Shown here piece after piece: positions 63,101-64,000 of a stretch of 64,000 nucleotides of DNA (position 1 is the first letter of the stretch; every line of letters begins with the position of its first letter). The position numbers and the translations under genes were made by a program. Source of the stretch: Anisus vortex (lineage: Eukaryota; Mollusca; Gastropoda; Planorbidae). The stretch covers positions 36,047,789-36,111,788 of the forward strand of contig OX421502.1 in NCBI GenBank assembly GCA_949126835.1. Reading direction: 5' to 3'. A model generated the notes under the pieces. The model did no database searches and was not told the origin of the DNA. It saw only the letters and a list, made by a program, of their open reading frames with translations.

Positions 63101-63961
63101 GTGCAATTTATTGGTTGTAGGTCAAGGTCAATTTTAATAAATCAAGTCTATATTTTACTGTTATATTTGGAAAGCCTATTTATAGTTAATTACTTGTTGG
63201 TTTTGTACAGGCGATTTGATGGGCCCAACAATAGCAGGATTAGATTCACTTCTTCAAATGCCAACTGGTTGTGGTGAACAAACTATGATTGGTTTAGCCC
63301 CAGATGTGTATGTAACTGACTATCTTAAATCTGTCAATCAACTCAATGGAGACATTCAGTCTAAAGCCTTGAATTTTATGGAAAGTGGTGAGTTGGCAAT
63401 TACATTTTTAAATTAATTTCAAAATTATAAATAATTTCCATTTCCAAATTTTCCACTCCAAAATTGTTATCTCTATTGACTCATAGTATTTATTAATTTT
63501 GTTATTCAGGTTATCAACGTGAATTAACTTACAAACATCCTGATGGTTCATTTAGTGCTTTTGGTACCAGTGATACTTCAGGCAGTATGTGGTATGTTCT
63601 TTGCTTATATTTATTATTCATTACTGTAATTGTAAGTAATACTAAAATTTAGAGCTAGAATGGAAAATACTTATTACTTTAGTCTATAAGTTAAAACTAT
63701 TTTTTCACAAGTCTTTTAATTCAAGTATTGACACCTAATAAGTCTAAAGCTAATTTAAAATGAGAGACCTTAGGCTTACATATTTTAAATATAAACTTCT
63801 ATAGGTTAACTGCCTTTGTGATTAGAGTTTTCCACCAAGCAAAGGCCCATATCTACATTGATGACAATGTACTTATAAATGCTATCCAGTGGATGCTAAG
63901 CAAACAGAGTGCTAACGGCAGCTTCCCTGAGCCTGGAAATGTGATTCACAAAAACATGCAG
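26535..63961 (+). CDS. TEP: Thioester-containing protein (A2M superfamily), spliced, 3' incomplete
   Basis: A secreted protease-trapping or opsonin-type protein. In this family a protease cuts the bait region, the molecule changes shape and an internal Cys-Gln thioester bonds covalently to the target. Seventeen constitutive exons, one of 13 alternative cassettes and eight further exons join in frame: 1999 nt, then 154-229 nt, then 1021 nt, giving 1058 to 1083 codons before the window ends. Landmarks in order are a signal peptide, FKPGD in MG2, YVLPKFEV at MG2/MG3, [19 protein letters not shown] in MG6, the bait cassette with P-x-R-x-R-x-x-F-x-E-x-x-[25 protein letters not shown] in MG7, and PTGCGEQTM (thioester). 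All match A2M/TEP landmarks. The rest of the thioester domain and the receptor-binding domain must lie to the right. Apart from CPMC in exon 16, the thioester Cys and two cassettes, the encoded part has no cysteine, unlike vertebrate A2M. A CD109-like or iTEP name is equally possible. Confidence 0.95.
26588..28126 (+). other. Intron 1
   Basis: Holds the hAT element at 26,708-26,939. The rest is AT-rich with no recognised feature. Confidence 0.7.
26708..26939. mobile_element. Short hAT-like MITE in intron 1
   Basis: 232 bp starting CAGGGCCGGCCC and ending near CCGGTACTT, flanked on both sides by the 8-bp direct repeat TACTTAAA (26,700-26,707 and 26,940-26,947). The inverted ends are only partly matched. 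The 8-bp duplication supports the hAT class. Confidence 0.75.
28127..28281 (+). CDS. TEP: TEP exon 2: MG1
   Basis: Begins [20 protein letters not shown], the usual opening of MG1, which reads as 'Y-hydrophobic-x-P-x-x-x-R'. Contains an N-glycosylation sequon, NAT. Acceptor GCTCAG, donor CCG|GTAAGA. Residues about 18-70; ends in phase 1. The codons are GC-rich at third positions. Confidence 0.9.
28782..28804 (+). repeat. Poly-G run (23)
   Basis: Uninterrupted guanines; length in an assembly of such runs is unreliable. Confidence 0.9.
29463..29480 (+). repeat. Poly-C run (18)
   Basis: Uninterrupted cytosines in the same intron as the poly-G run. Confidence 0.9.
29815..29990 (+). repeat. 3' end of non-LTR retrotransposon, family B
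   Basis: Matches the 41,196 copy (GGCATGGAATGGGTTGCCTG, ACATCATTTAAAACATTAAT) but with a shifted frame in the ORF2 end, so a dead 5'-truncated copy. Confidence 0.85.
30209..30481 (-). repeat. tRNA-derived SINE, family A, copy 2
   Basis: On the minus strand the head reads ATGGTCGAGCGGCAGCGCG (A box) and GGGTTCGAATCCTGG (B box). A body like that of the copies at 269 and 39,748 follows, with a TACTTTACTTTACTT tail. Confidence 0.88.
30682..30707 (+). CDS. TEP: TEP exon 3: 26-nt microexon
   Basis: Encodes GVPGTIDMK between exon 2 and exon 4. Acceptor TTTCAG, donor AAG|GTAAGT. It enters in phase 1 and ends in phase 0, so skipping it would break the frame. Kept because it is the only way to join exons 2 and 4 in frame. 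Confidence 0.82.
31161..31314 (+). CDS. TEP: TEP exon 4: end of MG1, start of MG2
   Basis: Encodes [18 protein letters not shown], then [15 protein letters not shown], the classic MG2 opening (family form 'Q-T-D-K-P-I-Y-K-P-G'). Residues about 79-130. Acceptor TCTCAG, donor ACAG|GTGAGG; phase 0 to phase 1. Confidence 0.94.
31654..31724 (+). CDS. TEP: TEP exon 5: MG2
   Basis: Encodes [18 protein letters not shown], the FRV core strand of MG2. Residues about 130-153. Acceptor AATCAG, donor TAT|GTAAGT; ends in phase 0. Confidence 0.92.
31820..31945 (+). CDS. TEP: TEP exon 6: MG2
   Basis: 42 codons, [10 protein letters not shown]... to [11 protein letters not shown]; the G-x-W-x-I pattern is the MG2 end strand. 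Residues 154-195. Acceptor CCGCAG, donor GGT|GTAAGT, phase 0. Confidence 0.93.
31946..33582 (+). other. Intron 6 with purine-rich tracts
   Basis: Apart from the GA-rich tracts (32,190-32,265 and 32,703-33,170) no feature is recognised. Short degenerate repeats of AATGGGGA-CCGCGAAT lie near 33,490-33,530. Confidence 0.7.
32703..33170 (+). repeat. Long GA/GAAA polypurine tract
   Basis: About 470 bases almost wholly of A and G on the plus strand, built of (GA)n with AAA interruptions. A long minus-strand frame of Ser-Leu-Phe repeats across it is an artefact. Confidence 0.95.
33583..33622 (+). CDS. TEP: TEP exon 7: MG2/MG3 junction
   Basis: Encodes [13 protein letters not shown], directly before VLPKFEV of the next exon. 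Together they make the family's conserved F-x-V-x-E-Y-V-L-P-K-F-E-V signature. Acceptor CCACAG, donor ACG|GTAAGT; ends in phase 1. Confidence 0.93.
33907..33991 (+). CDS. TEP: TEP exon 8: MG3 start
   Basis: Encodes [20 protein letters not shown] and then ITVTVKSK. Residues about 209-237. Acceptor TTTCAG, donor CAA|GTGAGT; ends in phase 2. Confidence 0.94.
34064..34364 (+). repeat. Minisatellite in intron 8, ~25-bp unit
   Basis: About eleven imperfect copies of CAACATGCAATTCGACTGAC-ACTGT fill most of the 458-bp intron. Confidence 0.9.
34450..34564 (+). CDS. TEP: TEP exon 9: MG3
   Basis: Encodes [14 protein letters not shown], the strongly conserved A/K-x-Y-T-Y-G-K-P-V strand, then [10 protein letters not shown]. 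Residues about 237-275. Acceptor TAACAG, donor CCT|GTAAGT; ends in phase 0. Confidence 0.95.
34565..35872 (+). other. Intron 9
   Basis: Holds the MITE at 35,199-35,593. The rest is AT-rich with short AACAACAAGAA-type repeats near 34,640-34,800. Confidence 0.7.
35199..35593. mobile_element. MITE with GGCCGTCCATAA ends
   Basis: Left end GGCCGTCCATAAATGAAGTC and right end GACGTGAATTATGGACTGCCC are inverted copies over about 24 bp. The interior contains TGACGTCACAGG and several long G runs. No transposase; I could not identify a target duplication. Confidence 0.75.
35873..36097 (+). CDS. TEP: TEP exon 10: MG3/MG4
   Basis: 75 codons, [18 protein letters not shown] to [10 protein letters not shown]. 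Two sequons (NVT, NGT) are visible. F-K-P-G-L is the conserved MG4 opening. Residues 276-350. Acceptor CCAATAG, donor TAC|GTAAGT. Third positions are unusually GC-rich (60 of 75 codons) compared with later exons. Confidence 0.95.
36098..37333 (+). other. Intron 10, with hAT element and a dispersed repeat
   Basis: Besides the hAT element (36,177-36,372), positions about 36,478-37,130 are GC-richer than normal intron. They carry TGTGGAAACCACCGATACG, shared with 2,630, and a tandem GATAATGATCCTAGGGG pair at 36,940-36,978. It is likely part of an unclassified retroelement. Confidence 0.65.
36177..36372. mobile_element. Non-autonomous hAT element, SPIN-like ends
   Basis: Starts CAGTGGTCGGCAACCTGATA and ends GTAGGTTGCCGACCCCT, with the same body as 5,296-5,506. 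The flanks ACTTTTTT and ACTTTATT look like a mutated 8-bp target duplication. Confidence 0.85.
37334..37564 (+). CDS. TEP: TEP exon 11: MG4
   Basis: 77 codons, [20 protein letters not shown] to [12 protein letters not shown]. Residues 351-427. Acceptor CTCCAG, donor ACG|GTAAGG, phase 0. GC-rich third positions as in exon 10. Confidence 0.95.
37565..38244 (+). other. Intron 11
   Basis: Degenerate repeats with AACTAAACTATACTTTA occur at about 37,875-38,065; nothing else recognised. Confidence 0.65.
38245..38346 (+). CDS. TEP: TEP exon 12: MG5 start
   Basis: Encodes [20 protein letters not shown], then [14 protein letters not shown], the usual 'S-x-S-Y-I-Q-L' strand. Residues 428-461. Acceptor TTTCAG, donor AAA|GTAATG. 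Confidence 0.93.
38347..38972 (+). other. Intron 12
   Basis: No recognised element. A 68-codon open frame (38,437-38,643) has no splice context or family match and is not called. Confidence 0.55.
38973..39035 (+). CDS. TEP: TEP exon 13: MG5
   Basis: 21 codons, [20 protein letters not shown] plus Q; 'G-D-x-I-x-F-x-V' is the MG5 pattern. Residues 462-482. Acceptor TATTAG, donor CAA|GTGAGT, phase 0. Confidence 0.93.
39190..39381 (+). CDS. TEP: TEP exon 14: MG5
   Basis: 64 codons, [17 protein letters not shown] to FKNK, including [19 protein letters not shown], the very conserved 'M-x-P-x-A-R-x-x-V-Y-Y-x-R-x-D-G-E' strand. Residues 483-546. Acceptor TTCCAG, donor AAA|GTAAGA. Confidence 0.96.
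39492..39641 (+). CDS. TEP: TEP exon 15: MG6 first half
   Basis: 50 codons, [20 protein letters not shown] to VTDND, including [16 protein letters not shown], the family signature 'V-D-x-S-V-L-L-L'. Residues 547-596. Acceptor TCTTAG, donor GAC|GTAAGT. Confidence 0.96.
39748..40010 (+). repeat. tRNA-derived SINE, family A, copy 3
   Basis: Plus-strand head AGGTGGTCGAGCGGCAAAAC (A box) and GGGTTCGAATCCTGG (B box), the shared body with CCACGATCG-type block, and a TTTACTTTTTTT tail. It lies in intron 15. Confidence 0.9.
40094..40246 (+). CDS. TEP: TEP exon 16: MG6 linker with CPMC and RRKR
   Basis: 51 codons beginning [11 protein letters not shown], as after the MG6 'DQSVLLLK' strand in A2M. The middle reads [23 protein letters not shown] (40,175-40,186; residues about 624-627) fits the furin consensus R-x-K/R-R. 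CPMC is a CxxC pair, the only cysteines in the constitutive part before the thioester. Acceptor ACCAG, donor AGT|GTAAGT. Confidence 0.94.
40247..41580 (+). other. Intron 16
   Basis: Contains a family B LINE end at 41,196-41,375; otherwise AT-rich without a recognised feature. Confidence 0.65.
41196..41375 (+). repeat. 3' end of non-LTR retrotransposon, family B (best copy)
   Basis: The plus frame from about 41,200 reads [19 protein letters not shown], then [12 protein letters not shown] and a stop, the usual 'W-N-x-L-P ... S-x-x-x-F-K-x-x-L' end of a LINE ORF2. A 3' end with GAGCGTAGGACGCAATAATC and an AAGATAAGATAAG tail follows. This copy defines the family's strand and reading. Confidence 0.88.
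41581..41638 (+). CDS. TEP: TEP exon 17: last constitutive exon before the bait array
   Basis: Encodes [19 protein letters not shown], matching the A2M strand 'G-x-x-x-x-T-x-x-x-I' just before the bait region. Acceptor TTTCAG, donor ATCC|GTAAGT. It ends in phase 1 with a C, so the first codon of each cassette is C plus the cassette's first two bases. Confidence 0.95.
41639..43216 (+). other. Intron between exon 17 and the cassette array
   Basis: 1.58 kb. Contains a minisatellite (41,795-42,050) and AT-rich sequence. No cassette-like core (R-x-R-x-x-F...LW) is seen here. In Dscam-type arrays this is where a docking site may lie. Confidence 0.6.
41795..42050 (+). repeat. Degenerate minisatellite, ~31-bp unit
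   Basis: Seven or so imperfect units with TTTACTGTGACATATTCCAA. The core TGTGACATATTC is also the core of the array at 25,975-26,310 in the leader intron. Confidence 0.8.
43217..43409 (+). CDS. TEP: Bait cassette 1 (alternative exon)
   Basis: 193 nt; frame phase 1 in, phase 2 out. First codon CGA (Arg). The variable half begins [17 protein letters not shown] and is Met/Arg-rich. The core is [20 protein letters not shown] followed by I-G, the most diverged core of the array. Acceptor ACATTAG, donor CGG|GTATTA (weak). Confidence 0.92.
44536..44640 (+). repeat. 53-bp tandem duplication upstream of cassette 2
   Basis: Two copies of a unit starting TTACCAGACCATAAACATCA and ending TTGCAACTAA, 53 bases apart with one difference noted. 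Confidence 0.88.
44714..44900 (+). CDS. TEP: Bait cassette 2 (alternative exon)
   Basis: 187 nt. Variable half [20 protein letters not shown] with [10 protein letters not shown]; core [19 protein letters not shown], then L-T-V-G. Closely related to cassette 3. Acceptor CAATAG, donor TGG|GTAAGT, one of only two consensus donors in the array. Confidence 0.95.
45569..45743 (+). CDS. TEP: Bait cassette 3 (alternative exon)
   Basis: 175 nt. Variable half [20 protein letters not shown], then [13 protein letters not shown]; core [19 protein letters not shown] with L-T-V-G as in cassette 2. Acceptor AAAAAG has an adenine-rich context and is the weakest in the array; the position is fixed by phase and by cassette 2. 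Confidence 0.93.
46067..46272. mobile_element. Non-autonomous hAT element, SPIN-like
   Basis: Starts CAGGGGGCGGCAACATTGTG and ends CTTAGGTTGCCGACATCT. Same family as 5,296 and 36,177, but more diverged; no clear target duplication. Confidence 0.8.
46622..46724. repeat. Perfect 32-bp inverted repeat (hairpin)
   Basis: Arms 46,622-46,653 and 46,693-46,724 are exact inverted copies, starting TAATGGGCCGTATTG and ending CAATACGGCCCATTA; loop 39 bases. Both outer ends carry TA, so a Tc1/mariner-like MITE with TA duplication is the simplest reading. Confidence 0.92.
47490..47688 (+). CDS. TEP: Bait cassette 4 (alternative exon)
   Basis: 199 nt. Variable half rich in Thr, Pro, Met: [19 protein letters not shown], then [13 protein letters not shown]; core [19 protein letters not shown], then T-S-I-G. 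Paired with cassette 5 by N-F-A-E-S. Acceptor GGATAG, donor CGG|GTACAT. Confidence 0.93.
48170..48250 (+). repeat. Short 3' fragment of LINE family B
   Basis: Contains GAGCGTAGGACGCAATAAT and TAGAAGGAGCGTCTGTAATA with an AAGATT tail; lies between cassettes 4 and 5. Confidence 0.8.
48444..48648 (+). CDS. TEP: Bait cassette 5 (alternative exon)
   Basis: 205 nt. Variable half Met/Thr/Trp-rich: [20 protein letters not shown], then [16 protein letters not shown]; core [19 protein letters not shown], then V-T-A-G. A 44-bp unit holding the acceptor and exon start is tandemly duplicated (48,397 and 48,441); the upstream acceptor leads to an in-frame TAG. Acceptor AAATAG, donor CGG|GTACTA. Confidence 0.93.
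48649..50644 (+). other. Intron between cassettes 5 and 6
   Basis: A CA microsatellite lies at about 49,421-49,441 and a minus-strand LINE remnant at 49,926-50,230. No cassette core is seen. Confidence 0.6.
49926..50230 (-). pseudogene. LINE ORF2 C-terminal remnant
   Basis: The minus-strand frame reads [20 protein letters not shown], then [20 protein letters not shown], the typical 'G-K-R-x-x-G-R-P-x-x-T-W-R-R ... A-x-D-R-x-x-W-R' tail of RTE/L2-like reverse transcriptases. It is 5' truncated and interrupted. Confidence 0.85.
50645..50873 (+). CDS. TEP: Bait cassette 6 (alternative exon, with cysteine pair)
   Basis: 229 nt. Variable half [19 protein letters not shown], then [13 protein letters not shown]; core [19 protein letters not shown], then L-D-I and Ser instead of Gly at the junction. 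Two cysteines and a basic K-K-R are unusual for the array and are shared with cassette 11. Acceptor TTAAAG after a good pyrimidine tract; donor TAG|GTTCAT is poor. Confidence 0.88.
51645..51778 (+). pseudogene. Relic bait cassette 7 (truncated)
   Basis: Acceptor ACATTAG and an open frame in the right phase ([16 protein letters not shown], then [20 protein letters not shown]) match cassette 8. It then hits TGA where SNFV should begin, and the sequence departs completely. The core's second half and donor are lost, so it cannot serve as a bait exon. Confidence 0.9.
52036..52088 (+). pseudogene. Relic bait cassette (start of a cassette 9 copy)
   Basis: Acceptor CCCTTAG and [15 protein letters not shown] match the start of cassette 9, then TAG follows. 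The next bases match the sequence far downstream of cassette 9 (about 53,850), so the exon's 3' half and part of the intron were deleted. Confidence 0.9.
52358..52532 (+). CDS. TEP: Bait cassette 8 (alternative exon)
   Basis: 175 nt. Variable half [20 protein letters not shown], then [12 protein letters not shown]; core [19 protein letters not shown], then L-N-I-G. Closest to relic 7 and cassette 10. Acceptor CATTAG; a second in-phase TTAG acceptor lies 18 bases inside. Donor AGG|GTATTC. Confidence 0.94.
53100..53265 (+). repeat. 3' end of LINE family B, left of cassette 9
   Basis: Contains GAGTGGCATCCGGGCATGGA to TAGAAGGAGCGTCTGTAAAA. The frame is broken within WN-x-LP. Same orientation as the copy at 53,995. 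Confidence 0.88.
53508..53664 (+). CDS. TEP: Bait cassette 9 (alternative exon)
   Basis: 157 nt. Variable half [16 protein letters not shown], then [14 protein letters not shown], acidic compared with others; core [19 protein letters not shown], then Q-Q-I-G. Acceptor CCCTAG, donor TGG|GTAATT. Confidence 0.94.
53995..54150 (+). repeat. 3' end of LINE family B, right of cassette 9
   Basis: Contains GAGTGGCATTCGGGCATGGA, ACATCATTTAAAACATTAAT and an AAGATAAGAT tail. Two extra bases break the WN-x-LP frame. Confidence 0.88.
54308..54470 (+). CDS. TEP: Bait cassette 10 (alternative exon)
   Basis: 163 nt. Variable half [18 protein letters not shown], then [11 protein letters not shown]; core [19 protein letters not shown], then Y-N-I-G. 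The upstream intron (TTGTCAACAC...TACGAAATA...CATGATAC) is like that of cassette 8, so exon and flank were duplicated together. Acceptor TCTTAG, donor AGG|GTATTC. Confidence 0.94.
54471..56427 (+). other. Intron between cassettes 10 and 11
   Basis: About 55,260-56,240 is markedly A/C-rich on the plus strand, with a TATAAATAG on the opposite strand near 55,732. It could be an inserted solo LTR or other element, but I could not find its ends. A G-rich run lies at 55,188-55,210. No cassette core. Confidence 0.5.
56428..56656 (+). CDS. TEP: Bait cassette 11 (alternative exon, with cysteine pair)
   Basis: 229 nt. Variable half [20 protein letters not shown], then [14 protein letters not shown]; core [19 protein letters not shown], then A-T-T and Thr at the junction. 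Length and the N..CGRS.G...KR.C layout match cassette 6. Acceptor TCGTAG, donor TAC|GTTAGT, chosen because it sits where the other cassettes end. Confidence 0.86.
57568..57727 (+). CDS. TEP: Bait cassette 12 (alternative exon)
   Basis: 160 nt. Variable half [18 protein letters not shown], then [12 protein letters not shown]; core [19 protein letters not shown], then E-T-I-G. Acceptor ACCAG, donor TGG|GTACAC. Confidence 0.95.
57728..58968 (+). other. Intron between cassettes 12 and 13
   Basis: AT-rich with a CTCT tract near 58,186-58,215; no recognised element. Confidence 0.55.
58969..59128 (+). CDS. TEP: Bait cassette 13 (alternative exon)
   Basis: 160 nt. Variable half [20 protein letters not shown], then TNHLNDNAN; core [19 protein letters not shown], then A-K-I and Asn at the junction. 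Acceptor TTTTTTCAG is the best in the array; donor CAA|GTATGC. Confidence 0.94.
59401..59554 (+). CDS. TEP: Bait cassette 14 (alternative exon, last of array)
   Basis: 154 nt, the shortest. Variable half [20 protein letters not shown], then KGDSSTGT; core [19 protein letters not shown], then L-P-V-G. Only 272 bases from cassette 13. Acceptor TTATAG, donor TGG|GTACAT. Confidence 0.95.
59555..61411 (+). other. Intron after the cassette array
   Basis: 1.86 kb, very AT-rich; no further cassette or mobile element recognised. Confidence 0.6.
61412..61529 (+). CDS. TEP: TEP exon 19: common exon after the bait
   Basis: Starts with T, completing the last cassette codon (GG+T gives Gly). Encodes [20 protein letters not shown], then [19 protein letters not shown], the family's 'V-P-D-T-I-T-x-W-x-A-x-A-F-x-x-S-x-x-x-G-L-G' signature. 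Acceptor CTACAG, donor CAT|GTAAGC. Confidence 0.96.
61869..61982 (+). CDS. TEP: TEP exon 20: MG7
   Basis: 38 codons, [20 protein letters not shown], then [14 protein letters not shown]-x-P-F-F-V-x-L-x-x-P-Y-S-V-x-R-G-E is the strongest MG7 signature. Acceptor AACAG, donor CAG|GTCAGT. Confidence 0.97.
62236..62337 (+). CDS. TEP: TEP exon 21: MG7
   Basis: 34 codons, [20 protein letters not shown] to QDVM, matching the MG7 strands after 'V-F-N-Y'. Acceptor ATTAG, donor ATG|GTAAAT. Confidence 0.94.
62464..62592 (+). CDS. TEP: TEP exon 22: MG7 end
   Basis: 43 codons, [19 protein letters not shown], then [20 protein letters not shown], the A-x-D-A-V-x-R-x-L-L-V strand. Acceptor CATTAG, donor GAG|GTAATA. 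Only 14 of 43 codons end in G or C. Confidence 0.96.
62840..62981 (+). CDS. TEP: TEP exon 23: CUB segment before the thioester domain
   Basis: Encodes [19 protein letters not shown], then [20 protein letters not shown]; 'P-x-x-x-V-x-G-S' before the thioester domain is typical. One sequon (NIT). Acceptor TTTCAG, donor GTCG|GTTAGT. Confidence 0.94.
63023..63109 (+). repeat. 29-bp tandem repeat x3 in intron 23
   Basis: Three perfect copies beginning GGCATGACAGGCTGGTGATG, starting at 63,023, 63,052 and 63,081. Confidence 0.95.
63211..63387 (+). CDS. TEP: TEP exon 24: thioester motif
   Basis: Encodes [20 protein letters not shown] with [19 protein letters not shown] following. GCGEQ (63,267-63,281) holds the Cys and Gln that form the internal thioester, so the active bond is preserved. 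Acceptor TACAG, donor AGTG|GTGAGT. Confidence 0.98.
63510..63591 (+). CDS. TEP: TEP exon 25: thioester domain
   Basis: Encodes [18 protein letters not shown], then TSDTSGSMW; 'G-Y-Q-R-x-L-x-Y-x-x-x-D-G-S-x-S-A-F-G' is a family signature. Acceptor TTCAG, donor TG|GTATGT. Confidence 0.97.
63805..63961 (+). CDS. TEP: TEP exon 26: thioester domain, last exon in the window
   Basis: Encodes [19 protein letters not shown], then [19 protein letters not shown]; 'S-x-W-L-T-A-F-V ... W-x-x-x-x-Q-x-x-x-G-x-F-x-E-x-G' is the next conserved block. Acceptor TATAG, donor CAG|GTAACA; ends in phase 0. Later exons lie beyond the window. Confidence 0.96.
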
Positions 63962-64000
63962 GTAACAATTTTAAAAAGTAAACAAATTGATATGGTTTTA

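Overview
The window is animal nuclear DNA. It is AT-rich and intron-rich, has many transposable-element relics, and repeats the octamer TAGGCCTA more than twenty times. A mollusc, perhaps a heterobranch or pulmonate snail, fits best from gene structure and repeat types, but no marker fixes the species.

Positions 1 to about 24,900 hold no gene I can support. They contain tRNA-derived SINEs, hAT-type elements (one with an 8-bp target duplication), a decayed LINE reverse transcriptase on the minus strand, a long-inverted-repeat element, several minisatellites, and a nested insertion: an LTR element with almost identical 1420-bp LTRs sitting inside a non-autonomous hAT element.

From about 24,900 to the right edge there is one plus-strand gene: a thioester-containing protein (TEP) of the alpha-2-macroglobulin (A2M) superfamily. 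A TATA box and probable untranslated leader exon lie near 24,900-24,962. The signal peptide begins at 26,535. Seventeen constitutive exons encode MG1 to MG6 (to 41,638). Eight more (61,412-63,961) encode MG7, the CUB-side segment and the start of the thioester domain with the GCGEQ motif (63,267-63,281). The gene continues past the window.

The main discovery lies between those two sets. From 43,217 to 59,554 there is a tandem array of 13 intact alternative exons, each encoding one complete version of the bait region. There are also two truncated relic copies. Every intact cassette enters in phase 1, leaves in phase 2 and has a length of 3n+1, so one cassette keeps the frame but none, two or three break it. 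Their splice sites are weaker than those of the constitutive exons. The N-terminal half of each cassette is highly variable, while the C-terminal half keeps a P-x-R-x-R-x-x-F-x-E-x-x-L-W core. The design resembles the mutually exclusive bait exons known from insect Tep2 and a scallop TEP, but is much larger, and would give one immune or protease-trap gene 13 interchangeable bait sequences. Two of the cassettes add a cysteine pair to an otherwise almost cysteine-free protein.
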